64,000 nucleotides of DNA from Mesodorylaimus sp. YZB2_4 (GCA_030248295.1 JASANH010000966.1:237670-301669); one strand, 5' to 3'; counted from the first letter of the stretch, positions 46,307 through 57,164 are shown. Numbers and translations: made by a program. The notes: a model not told the origin generated them from the letters alone.

Positions 46307-48225
46307 CCCCATGATCTGCGCTGCCCAACACGCCAAGGTCGTTTTCAATATCCAGAACAAGCCTGCCTGCGTTCTCTGGACCCACACCCCGGACGCAGCC
46401 CTCACGGATGCCACCGTCCTCATCTTCAAGAGGAATATCGCCAAATATGAATCAGCCGCCTACCGCTGTTACAAGGTCAAAACCACAATAGAAGCTTGGA
46501 CAAACTTTGCCAAAGCTGGGTTCGACAAGCGTGCACGCGAGGAAATGATTCCCGTGGACCCATCCGAATGTCGACTAATGGCCTCCACTCGCCGCTGCTC
46601 AGATGGCCCACTTTATGGGAATGACGCTCTCGCCCATACCGAAAACCATGTGGAACCCGTCTGGACCTCAGGAAATGCCTGGGACTGTTACCAATGGGTC
46701 GCCCGCTCCACAACCAATTGCTTCCTAATCAAGGGAAAGGTCTACCAAACGTGCGGCAGTCATTTCGAGTCCAACCTGGCAAACGTTGCCAATTGCGAAT
46801 ACAAGTCCGAGGAAATGCCTTCATGACTTATCGGCCCTCATTTGGAAAATGAATACAACGGCAAACTGTGAATTCATACCATGGCAACCCCTCACGGGCC
46901 AGATCTGGGGAACCCACTTCCTCAGCAATGCAAAGGATATCGCCCTAACTTGGCCCTCCAGACCGGAAACGATAACTACCTGCGACGGCTCCACCACCAC
47001 CAACACTGATCGAGGTCTGCCCATCCGCATCAACCGACACTCTAACGACACCGCCCACCGGTCTCGTGGTGAACGTTCTATGGCGGAAACCCCGCTCCTC
47101 ACCCACCTTAACGCCTCCCGCAGCCCGCGAGCATATGATCTGCTCGCATCCCGTCTCGAGGCCTTTGAACTGCGTCTTCAACAGTTTTCCAAGGATGCTT
47201 TCAAAGAAGTCCTGACCATGCTCTGCCAACGAATCGAAGAGCTTCAAGCCATCGACCTGGTCTTAGCAGCCGCCGCCCCAACGCCACTGGCTCGCCAACT
47301 ATTGAACAATAGCCACGTCATGGCCCGGCTAACTGGAACAATCCTTGAGGTTTGGCCATGCGTTTCCGTCGACCAGTTCTCCCTCCAACCCATGAAAGAC
47401 CCAGCTTGCTTCGAATGGATTCCATTGAACTACACACTCAAGGGTAAGCACGGCACGGGCTTCTTGGACCCCCTTACGAACATTATTTATCGTCATTCGG
47501 CCCCGGCGGACTGCCTGCTCTCCCAAGAGATCTACCTCTTGGATGACCGCCACAACATCCTCCTCTATGACGCATCAATGGGAATTACCCGGCCTTTCAA
47601 CGCCACGCTGATTTCTCATCCCCTCCACACAAATCGGTTGCTTCTGTACTCCGACCTCGATTTAGTCATTCATCGACCTTTGGAGCTCTGGACCTTGGAC
47701 GAAATCCGAGCCCAACCAAGTCTCAACGACCAACAAGAGGTGATCGACGCTCACGCGCAGGTCCTTCATGAGCTCGCCAAGGCAAAGGATGGAGAGACCT
47801 TGGATCCTCAAACCCGGAGCATCCTTGACTCAATCCACGCCTACTCCCCCTTCGGATTCCTCGGCCGACTGGCCCTCCTGGTCAAGTGGGTCTGGATCTA
47901 CGCGTGCTGCGGCATCACCACTCTTTCGTGGATCCTACAAGGCCTGCGATGGATCCAACACCATCGCCAACCCGCCCGACCACGTCGCAACTCTGGATCC
48001 CGCTCCTTCCGCCGAGCTCCCCCCTCAGCTACGGAGGTCAATTCACCACCCACATCATCTAGTCAAGTATCTCTCCAATCACAACTGGACAACCGCGCTC
48101 CCATGGCCCTCGTACCGGCATCACGCCCGCCTCCCGTACCCGTAGCTCGGCGCCACCACAGGATCATCCTCTATGGCCCGGATCCCTTCAGCCGACGCGC
48201 AGTGATCACGTACGAAGCTGTGTGA
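46197..48225 (+). pseudogene. Env-like glycoprotein gene of the BEL element (frameshifted)
   Basis: Third gene of the element, overlapping the integrase end. ATG 46197 is followed by a hydrophobic leader, then an ectodomain with many cysteines and Asn-x-Ser/Thr sites. The first frame closes at 46824-46826 and coding character continues in the next frame to 48225 (overlap 46786-46826), so one frameshift splits the gene. Near the C-terminus (about 47850-47945) a strongly hydrophobic span with a CC pair looks like a membrane anchor, followed by a basic, Ser/Pro-rich tail. This is the layout of a retroviral envelope glycoprotein. I could not assign it to a known viral fusion class; BEL elements of nematodes and insects are known to have captured envelope genes several times. 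Confidence 0.65.
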
Positions 48226-48328
48226 CAATGGCTTTGTGCCTCGACGTGATAAATGCTTTAATATTCATCTTACGTTTTTCTCCCCCTCTTAGGGCCTCCA
48301 TTTCCACTTTTTCGCTTTCTGGCGGGAC

Positions 48329-48611
48329 TGTCGCGTCTTACGCGAAAGGTCATGAACAGTTCCCACGCCTTTCTCTGACTGTATTTCCCTGCTTACGTAG
48401 CCTCCCCCAGTCATAACTCACGGCTACTGCATTATTCAATTAGCTCCCCGCTTCCTACGCCAGCTCAATCACCCAAGAATGCTCGCTTAGTTCACCAATT
48501 GCTCACCCGCCTCTTTGTCTTCTCTATCCCTATATAAGGACCGGTTTAATTGGGATTAAAGTGGTGCAAATAAAGGTGTCTTATTACTCCTTGTGGTTCA
48601 TCGACGCCACA
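48329..48611 (+). repeat. BEL 3' LTR
   Basis: 283 bp, TGTCGCGTCTTACGC at the start, CGACGCCACA at the end. A short purine tract (GGCGGGA, 48321-48327) precedes it. TATATAAGG is intact here. Confidence 0.93.
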
Positions 48612-48725
48612 CCATTTACCCTTACCGTTAGGCTGGAACACAAAACGCGCGATGACTGTACGCTGCAGGGAAAGAGCCAATGACCCCAGCTAAACGACCG
48701 CGCCCCCTAGCGGTAACTTTTATTT

Positions 48726-49043
48726 TATCGATTATGTAGCGATCCGACAAAAAATCGAATAAAAGATTTATAGCAGTAATGTAGAGCTTGAAATTCTCTA
48801 CAACTTCTGTGCCGGGATCAAAGGTGGTCGTCGCTGAAAATTTCGGAAAAATCGGCTAAAACCATTTTCCCACGTAAAAAAAATTATCGATTATCTAACG
48901 ATCGGATGAAAAATCGAGAAAAAAATTTTTAATGCATTCTTATAGAGCTCGAAATTATGCATCACTTTCATGTTGTGATCGAGGGCGGTCGTAACTGACA
49001 ATTTCGAGAAAATCGACGAAACCGTTTTTCCTGTGTTAAAAAG
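48726..49043. repeat. Two diverged tandem copies of a ~159-bp unit
   Basis: TATCGATTATGTAGCGATC at 48726 corresponds to TATCGATTATCTAACGATC at 48885; matching text continues (GAGCTTGAAATTCT / GAGCTCGAAATTAT, GGTGGTCGTCGCTGA / GGCGGTCGTAACTGA). Confidence 0.7.
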
Positions 49044-49242
49044 AAGTCACAGACGGACGGAAGTTTGGCTTTTAGTGTTATGTGTAAAAAGATTTCTTAT
49101 CCATGTGCCACACCAACAACGATACAGTCTGACGTCAAAGGGCAATAAAAATTTCATTTCTTGGTGTAACTTTACGCTAGATTGTTCAATGCAGGATTTT
49201 CCAAAATCTTTTTCCGTTCGGGGCTGCACTCATGCTAACGTT

Positions 49243-49267
49243 GGGGGGGGGGGGGGGGGGGGGGGGG
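49243..49267 (+). repeat. Poly-G run, 25 bases
   Basis: The longest G run in the window. Confidence 0.95.
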
Positions 49268-50269
49268 CAAAAACCCCACCACGTTTTTTTGTTTGCTATA
49301 ACTCGCAGACCGAGTGGCCAAAACCAATGAAATTTGGTATTGACATACGAGACTAGTTAGGGAAAGCGTATGCTAAAACTCTTCACAAAATCTCTGCAAA
49401 ATTATTATTTTTTGCACTTTTGGACCCCATAAAAGAAGTTTAGGGAGGCGCAACGAAACTTTTCACAGCTCAGTCGAGTCAGGGAGATGCTTTCCGACTA
49501 AAAAATTCTACTTATTACAAAATTTTGAAGTTTTGGGTTTTTGTTCAGGGTGCAGCTGAACATAAAAACCGAAAAAAATTGAAAACGCAGATAAATTCTG
49601 CAGGATCCAGTATGACTTGATGGCTTGTAGAGGAAAAGAGAGAGGATTCGCGGTAACTATCTTTTTAACTCAACATGTACACTGAAAAACTCTATCTACA
49701 GTACTGTAGTTTTTAAAATGGCGGGAAATTCAAAATATGCGAATCAACATTTTATGTGCGTTTTGAAAGCTGTCTATGCACAAGAATGATGATTATACTT
49801 GAGGGATCAAATGATATTTGAAAATTTTGAAATACAAGGGCGCAAAATTGAAATAAAAAACTGACTTTCAATACTAATGCGTGGGAAGAACATTTTTTAA
49901 TGCATGTCGTGGCAGCGTTTGCATCCATCAAAAAAGTGTTTTTGTTTGAGTTTGTTTTTCCCGTCGGTAAAGTGTTTTTCAGTTTTCTGAGCATTTGGTC
50001 TTATGAGTCTCATGCTCTTCCTTTTTATCGCGATTTCTATCAAGGATTTACGGTTCACTTTATTATCTCCAAAAAATCTCTCAGATCCTTCCACGCCTTC
50101 TTGAAATATGGTCATCTACGAGTATGCGGAGGTGGGTCAGAGAAATTACAAAGTTGACAAATTTTGCGCATCAGTCTGCCATCAAGTTTTTAACAAAAAA
50201 AAGGTTTGAAGCCCACAGAAATTTACGATCCAAAGGTCTTAGTGTATGGCCATGATGCCCCAAAATTGC

Positions 50270-50880
50270 CGACGGTGAAAAATGGTCAGCTTTTTTCAAA
50301 CATGGGGGAGAATCGATTGAAGATGACCCAAGATCTGGACGACCAACCGAGGCGACACCAGACAAGAAATGTGATGTTGTAGCAAAGATTGGGAAAGGAG
50401 AACAATTCGAATAAACGTTGTCTAGATAGCAGCGAAAGTGGGCGTTCAGTGGGTAACGTCGAAACAATTTTACAGGAGAAATTTAATTCATCCAAGGTCT
50501 GCGGACAGCTCTTTGCACGTGTGCCAAAAGACCTGGCAAACGTCAAAGGAGCTTTTGGCAAGGATCGTGGCTGATCCAGTCGATTTTTATGAAAGAATGG
50601 TTACGGGCAATGAAGTCTGGATTCATCACTTTGATCTGAGTCAAAACACGAATCGATACAGTGGCTGGCAAAGGGTGCACATCCGCCAAAAAATTTCGCG
50701 TTTCGAAGTCATCGGGCAAGGTCCTGGCAACAACTTTTTGCGATTGCAATGCTGTTAGTGATTGATTACATGCCAGCCAAGACCACGATCACTGGGCAAT
50801 ATTTTGCTGATGTGATCCGCTGATTGCGCGAAGAGATCAAATCGAAACGGCTTGTGATGATGAAAAAGTACTGTAGGTAA
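50270..50880 (+). pseudogene. mariner transposase relic
   Basis: Pieces in several frames match a mariner-family transposase in order. ESIEDDPRSGRPTEATPD, near 50307-50362, is the linker after the DNA-binding region. DPVDFYERMVTGNEVWIHHF, near 50575, contains the D of the first catalytic GNE/GDE motif. PAKTTITGQYFADVIR, near 50772, follows. Stops and frameshifts break it, and terminal inverted repeats were not located. Confidence 0.75.
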
Positions 50881-52114
50881 GAGACTCGCTCCTCGCATCA
50901 TGTTGACTGACACAATATGATTCTCAGAGTCCAAGCCTATCGTGTACTGTTTGAATTTCCAAACATCAAGCCTGGATCTGTCAGCTTGCAACATGCAGCA
51001 GCTTTGGGATATATATACAACATCGGAATAAAATTAGTGTTTCCACTGTCGATCTGGATGGATCCATCAGAATTTAAGTCTGGATCCATTAAAAATCCAC
51101 TATGGAATCCATGCAGCTTCACGGATTATTTACCTGATTTCAGCAGAGATCCACATGGACGGATCTTGGATCCGCGTGGATTTATTATGGTATGGCATGG
51201 ATCCAAGTGGAATGCGTGGAAATCAGTGGATCCATGGAGATATTGGTGGAGCTGGGAATCTAGGTCATGTGTGAATGAACCTGATCGCAAAATATGCGGC
51301 CAATGCGGCATGCTCGGCTATCAGCGGCTGCAGCCATTGAGCCCGCCGTGACCGCAAAGAGAAATAAACTGTTTTGATTCAGACTCCAAATTTAATCGAA
51401 TTAGAGTTTTGGGCTTTCAAAAGTCAATATCTCAAATGAAAAACCTTGCATAGACTTTACATCTTTTTTATAATGAAAAACGATTAAAAATTGCCGATGG
51501 GCGTGTTGAAGCAGCATTGGTCGACGGATTCAATGATGTTGTAATAATATTGATAAGTCTAACTGGTCCTCATTTGCATAGGCACTAACCTGTTTTTTAC
51601 TGACCGTGAGGTGTGTATGTTGGTGTCAGTCTGTGTTCTGGCGCCATCAGGAACAGTCCGTCGTGCCTGCCTCGCGCTCCATCGTTGGACCTGCACCCTA
51701 GTCGACCCTACACCCGTGGGCAGGCAAGGATTCTACAATGTGGTCACACCAGTTTTTATAGAGCATGGTAGCGGGAATCATTTGAGATGGTATCGGCACC
51801 GCTGGCGGCGTTACGGCGCTACGGTTATTTCAACTGCATTTTTTGAAAAACTGCGTGAGTGTATCCCATTCTTTCATTCCATGCCAATCCATAGTGCATC
51901 GGCGAGGAAGCCAGAAAATTTAATTGGGCGGATTTCGGTCACGTCTTAACAATGTACATTCTATAAAATGCTAGAACTGCACCACCACAAAAAATGTATC
52001 GACCCAAATTTTGTATGAAAATTTTGCACGAAAGATGATCTGGAGTGTTCAGTCGGTCATTTTAACTTGTATTGTAGCGGCACGCGCATTGATCGTGAAA
52101 ATAGCGTGATGCGG
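50881..52114. other. Intergenic region with a GGATCC-rich tract
   Basis: 51040-51260 is rich in TGGATCCA-like words. 51600-51950 has an open frame with no recognised domain. Nothing else. Confidence 0.35.
51040..51260. repeat. Degenerate GGATCC-rich tract
   Basis: At least five exact GGATCC words and several one-off variants (GGATCT, GAATCC, AGATCC) within about 200 bp. No fixed period is apparent. Confidence 0.55.
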
Positions 52115-55100
52115 TCAATTTGCGCAGCATCCGTCACCAGTTCCCCCACATCCAGGAATATTTGGTTCGTATTTAAGAGGCGTTTGGGCGGTCTCACATA
52201 ACGAACAATCGAAACCAGCTGGAATCAGGCCTTGCGCAAATATATCAACTAAATTTGGACAATCAGCCATTATTATTAGTTCGCGCAGGTTTTGCATTTC
52301 GTATAAAGACTTACCACAACACATATATTGTCCTGGACAGACTGGAGGTGGTGTTTTTTTCTTGATAAAAGCTAGACCAGCCAATCCAGCAAGTCCCGCA
52401 AGCCCTGCAAGGCCCGCATACTTGAGCGATATTACAGATTTCATGTCTTTCAATGGACACAATGTACCAACTGGTCGTTCCAGGTTGCAACTCTCTGCAA
52501 CTACCGTTTTTCTATTTGAGGAAAACGCTTCGATTTCAGCTCTTGCTTAAAAATACTGCGATCTTACCCTTCTTGATGTGCTTGTCGAAAGTACATCACA
52601 TTCTTCGCGCCAGCTATTTCATTCACATTCTTAAGCCGATTCGAGCATTTTGTTTGAGCCATTTGAATATGATCATGTCTCCCAGATTTTCCAGTTGGAT
52701 CAGCTTTGCAGCAAAGAAAAGCTGGCCTAGAACATAGGAGCGAAAACCCGTATCTCTCCCAACATACTAACACCCGCGGGGTCCTGCAGAGGTCCAGAGG
52801 CAACAAGTTCACGCGACGGCCCCCTTCTGACATCTGCAATAGAAGCACCAATAGAAGCACCGTGAAAACGCCACATGTCCGAGCTGTGCGCACGAATGTG
52901 GATATGCGGAGAAGGATGATCGTTCAGATCACTTTGATTAATCGATTGATCACCCGATCGACTGATCGATCGGCCAATCAGTTGGCTGATAGACTTCTTA
53001 ATGTGATTGGGCGATCGATCGACTATTCAATCGGCCAATCATTTTGTTAGGTAAGCTGATTGTATGGGTCACCCGATCAAACCGAGCAGCGGATCAGTTA
53101 GCTGGTCATCTATATATTGGTCGACCACCAATCCATCCGTCAATTACCATGATAATTACCAGTCGAATCATTTTGCTTAGGCCGTATCATATCAATATTT
53201 GCACATTGGTTCTCTTCTTTTTGCTCAAAAGCATTCATCTGCATAAGCAATGGTTTATCTCAATCAGGCTCGGCATAATCCTCCAGTGCGCGTTATAATC
53301 AGCTGGCCTGATCGATACGATTGGCTGATTAGTTGATTGCTCGATCAAACAATCATTTCGATCAGTCTGGTCATCAACCGAATGGCCGATCAGTTAACGG
53401 ACAGATTGATCAAAGTTATTAGGCTGATCGAATCGAAGTTGTAAAAGTCATCGATTTATTAAAGTTATAAAAAGTATGAAAGTAAGAGAGTCCGATAATT
53501 GAGAGCGCAAAAATTAATCAATAGATCGGTCATTCATTAGATTTGATTTTGTCATTCAACCTTTGTCCATTTTGGTAAATTTTGCCAAAAAATTTTTGTC
53601 GCAGTTGTTTTTATCAAAGTCTGCCCAAAGCCCTCGCCCTCGCTCAAGTTTCGCGTTAAAGACAGGTCTTTTGCGCACACCTGACGATGAGTTTTCTTTT
53701 TCCGTGGAGTCTTCTTATCGCAGTACACTTGGGTATAGAGTTGACTTGTCTTCTCTTTTTATACAACCGGGCCCAGGCGTAGGAGCCAGTGTGGTCGACC
53801 GAAGTCGGCGGGACAAAAACTCCGATTGGAGCAGGCAAGTCTTGCGGGTATGCCTGCGGTGAAGCATACCCGAGAGGGTGAGTGACCCAGCCAGATGAGA
53901 GTGTCTATCGATCATTCTCTTTGACTCCCAAAGCCCGCCAGGCATGAGGGTTGCAGCTACGGCTGAAACATCGACCTGAGAGGTTGACGCTTTCCAGCCA
54001 CGGAAGATCCATTATTCTCTCCCACTCGACCTAGCCCACCAGGCGCGAGGGTTACACTCGCGACAGCATCGCCCAATTGGTCAGTACGAGAAAAAAGCAA
54101 GATGGTGCAGCCAGCCCCCGCGGCCACCCTGGGTTCGATCTCAGGATTGGGGTGTCGACGTGCCGACCTGACAGTCGAAAACTGAATGAGCAATCAGTCT
54201 CGGCTGTGGCTCAATTCAAAGACCATCCTCCATCGTATGGATGGTGCTCGGTCTATGTAGATTTCTCGTGTGGAGGTTGTCGGAGTGGAGAAGTTGGGGA
54301 GCAGAGAGATACTCATGATCAGTCCCCAATCACCTTGCTGTTGGACATATGCTGTAAGGCTTGCCTGCTGGTTGGAAATAAACAGCATGGGCTATGCTCG
54401 TGTACTGTAGGCGAGCCAAAAAAGTTTCGACGGCAACATTTAGTTGGGAATGGGTCAAATTGGGGCCCCTGTGTGGAATCAAAGATTTCTGAAACTGGCC
54501 TGAAATATTTGGATACTTACTGAGTTTGTTCCTTCTATCACGTACCTGTACATGTCGCTCATACTATCATAATGAGGGTGTATGCCACGCACATAAGCAT
54601 CGTTCCCATGCGAGTGTGTGGTGCAAGATTCCACCCAATCACATTTCTGAAAACACACTATGGATACTCTCTAGTTGGGTCTAATGACGATTGCTGCCCC
54701 AGATAGGTAGGTCCCCCGTTAGGCCCGTAGTATAGTTCGATGCGATGCGACGCGTTGCGTGCGATGCGATCGGTACCAATGCGATGCGACGTGAACGCGA
54801 TTCGATGCGTCACTTTCCGATGCGTCAAATTTCTAAATCCACGCGATGCGATCACATTTCCCCTTGCAATGCGATGGACAGCCGCTATCGTATAGTTGCG
54901 TGCGGCAGTTTCGACTCTTATAGCATAGTCGTATCCACTTTACGATGCGGCAAATAAGCTTATCCGCGATGCGACCGTTATGATATATATCTATAGATAT
55001 CTAGATAGTATACAGTACTTGCTTGCGGCGAATAACGGTTGACTGCGTCAATTAGCCTTCTAAAGTGACGCATCGCGGGCATATTTGACGCATCGCATCG

Positions 55101-55375
55101 AACTATACTTTGGGCTTAGAGTGTTTGATGGCATCCGCTCCAAAACCCAATCAGAGCACACCTCATACCTCGGCGCAGGATGCAGTAAAGTTCATGCATT
55201 CAATCGTGAGGTCCAAGTGGTCATATCCATGGTCAGTCCACGTCATCTTTGACATAGCTTGTCCTGGACGACAACTCATTTTGTTGCCTCGATCGTGAGC
55301 AGGTGTTGCCAATGTTGCTGAGACTAAGAAGAGTAATGGCGGCGAATACGACTTGAAAACTACACTAGGGAACAT
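52115..55375 (-). CDS. GLA-repeat cysteine-rich secreted protein, copy D
   Basis: Open five-exon member, about 255 residues. Exons (minus): 1 55169-55375, 2 54546-54646, 3 52568-52726, 4 52315-52511, 5 52115-52218 (a start at 52230 also fits). Lengths 207, 101, 159, 197 and 104 join in frame. Exon 1: signal peptide (PPLLFLVSATLA) and SCRPGQAMSKMTW. Exon 2: KCDWVESC, GNDAYVRGI. Exon 3: PAFLCCK, YFRQAHQE. Exon 4: ESCNLERPVGTLCPLKDMKS, five Gly-Leu-Ala triplets, FIKKK, short Pro linker, MCC. Exon 5: FDCSLC, CGGTGDGCC. Start ATG 55375; the frame upstream opens with GTG. Intron 1 holds a MITE and intron 2 (1.8 kb, against 50 bp in B and C) holds a GATCGA-rich tract. Intron 4 has no stop in frame, so retention would still give an open frame. 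Confidence 0.75.
52920..53440. repeat. GATCGA/CGATCA-rich low-complexity tract
   Basis: About 500 bp dense in GATCGATC, CGATCGAC, GGCCAATCA and GCTGATTG words, many palindromic, in intron 2 of copy D. No regular period seen. Confidence 0.6.
54722..55115. mobile_element. PIF/Harbinger-like MITE with TTA duplication
   Basis: 394-bp non-coding element in intron 1 of copy D. The ends carry an exact 21-bp terminal inverted repeat (54729-54749 and 55089-55109) beginning AGTATAGTTCGATGCGATGC. Similarity extends outward to the termini GGCCCGTAG and TTTGGGC. TTA flanks both sides (54719-54721 and 55116-55118). TTA duplication with G-rich termini is typical of PIF/Harbinger elements. The interior is dense in GATGCG words near both ends. 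Confidence 0.75.
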
Positions 55376-56482
55376 TTTCACGCAGCTGATTGGTGTAAGG
55401 ACTACCTGAAATAAAACTTGAAGTCAGTCGCTGTTTCTGAGGTCTGGAACCTTACCAGATTGCAGGTAAAGGCACCTAAAGAGGTGAGGCAGACGGGCCT
55501 ACCAAAGTTATCTCGCCCACACCCGATTGTTATTCAGCAACCTATGCCACCACTTGGCTGGCGCGTCTTCCCTCTGTATCGCCCACCCGCTTTCTGAAAA
55601 ACCTTTGTGAGCTGGAAAACGTCCAGCTTCCGCTAAATAGCAATGAAAGCAATCAGTGCTAAATAGCACTGATACGTTTCTCCAAATAATGGAAGGCTAT
55701 CCCAAAATTAGATTACTATAGGGCATATCTGGAAACAAAATGGTTGGACGAGGTAGGTCAACCTCATGAATAACACAGGAACATAAGTTTTTAGACAAAC
55801 ATATATAGTCTGTTTTATTTCAGCCCTTGAGCAAGTTTTCGATCATGCCCAGGATGCGATCCCTTCGTGATAGGGTTAGAGTAATAAAAATTTGACAAAA
55901 GACTTAAGGCATGAAACTAGACTCAGTAATTTCGCTATCCTCCTCATCAGTCATTTTACTGGGAAGGGGATTATGTACCTAGTTCGCCTATATCAACTGC
56001 ATTCCAGTAAAATGGGTGATGAACTTTTATGTCAATAAATTGGCCCAATTATGGACAACGATTTCGCTCGCTTAAGATTTATAGTATTTGCCCTCTAAGC
56101 ATGTAACCCATGAATACATTTTTGTGAAGTGGTTCATTGGACATTTCTCAACGCCTTGACTAATCAACCAGCAGCCATAGGAAGCAGCTGAATAATCTAT
56201 CACACAGCGTATTCAAAGTGGGCGTATTCAAGGATTACCGCCAGACAGGAACTCAAACATAACACTTAATCGCTCGCCCCCTCATTGGAATTTTTGTTCG
56301 ACAGATCGTCAAAGAGAAGGTAAGGGAAATATAAAAACATCATTTCCTGAAAACAATTTGAGATTGAATCTTCTAACTTTTTAGTGCAAGATACTGTAAT
56401 TCAAGGAAAGAACGGAGATTGCATCAAGATCCGAGCCTGTATTCACCCTGGTAAAGCCATGTGCGCCTACTCTTTAGACTAC
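55376..56482. other. Intergenic region between copy D and the Gypsy element
   Basis: 55810-55960 is the second copy of the repeat at 39108-39250. No supported gene. Confidence 0.4.
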
Positions 56483-56674
56483 TGTGGTTGGGGCTTGCGA
56501 ATGTAGCGTTTATTCACACGCACCAACAACGATGAGTCCAAAAACGAGACTGCACAAGCCCCAGGACAGACGACGGGTCCTCTCGGCTCGGCCGCAGTCC
56601 AGCCCCGCCCCTGCCTTAGGGCGAAGGGGGTTGGCGACGGTGAGACCCCTAGAGGAACCGACGGCTGGCCCACA
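56483..56674 (-). repeat. Gypsy 3' LTR, 192 bp
   Basis: On the minus strand it starts TGTGGGCCAGCC at 56674 and ends CCAACCACA at 56483, giving 5-bp inverted ends TGTGG/CCACA. AATAAA is at 56509-56514. A purine tract (GAGGAGGGGGA, 56675-56685) sits immediately before it. The boundary is inferred without the partner LTR. Confidence 0.7.
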
Positions 56675-57164
56675 TCCCCCTCCTCAGATCCGATGGCCCC
56701 CATCGGATCCAAAAAAAGACAAACAAACACTGAAAAAAAATTAAGAAGAAAGGAAACACGCGATAACGTACACGTCAAAAACACACTACACAATACAAGC
56801 TCAAACAGGGCGACATATCGCGATAAATGTTCACATGACAGCTTCGGGGCGCTGGCCTGGATGTGGTGGTCAGTTCATGGAGGTGGTGGTGGGGGAGTCA
56901 ATAAAGATGATGTAATCGCCTGGGTCAGTATCGAGGTCGATGTCGGCGGTGGCGGAGGGTGACGAAGGATGCCCGGGCAGAGGTTGAGCGGCTGACTGAG
57001 ATGGTTTGGGATGTGATGGCCCTCATTACGTCATGGACGCGCGAAAACGGCGCAAAATGCTTTGATACATGGCATGAAACACAGCATGATATAGGACGGG
57101 TACGCTGAGTAAGTACCTGCATGGGGAAACATTAAACTGTACAAGTAGAAGTACGACAGAAGGC
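56675..57164 (-). other. Gypsy 3' untranslated region
   Basis: About 490 bp between the last pol stop and the LTR. No open frame with coding character; ends in the polypurine tract. Confidence 0.6.

Larger units (their letters stand above)
40164..48611 (+). mobile_element. BEL/Pao LTR retrotransposon with env-like gene
   Basis: Full-length 8.4-kb element. Its 283-bp LTRs (40164-40446 and 48329-48611) differ at three positions that I can see, and it is flanked by a 5-bp target duplication, CCATT (40159-40163 and 48612-48616). The LTR runs TGT to ACA; the second base is mutated to C in the 5' copy. A primer-binding site candidate beginning TGGTAGCAGAACGTGG lies 3 bp inside (40450). Domain order is gag, zinc knuckles, aspartic protease, reverse transcriptase, RNase H, integrase, then a third env-like gene. 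Two in-frame stops and two frameshifts break the genes despite the young LTRs. Confidence 0.93.
48617..50269. other. Intergenic region with a degenerate tandem repeat and poly-G
   Basis: 48726-49043 is two diverged copies of a unit of about 159 bp. A G25 run lies at 49243-49267. The rest is AT-rich with nothing recognised. Confidence 0.4.

Noticed and set aside
56479..56793. Minus-strand open frame over the Gypsy 3' LTR
   Set aside because: It spans the polypurine tract and LTR boundary; it is non-coding element sequence.
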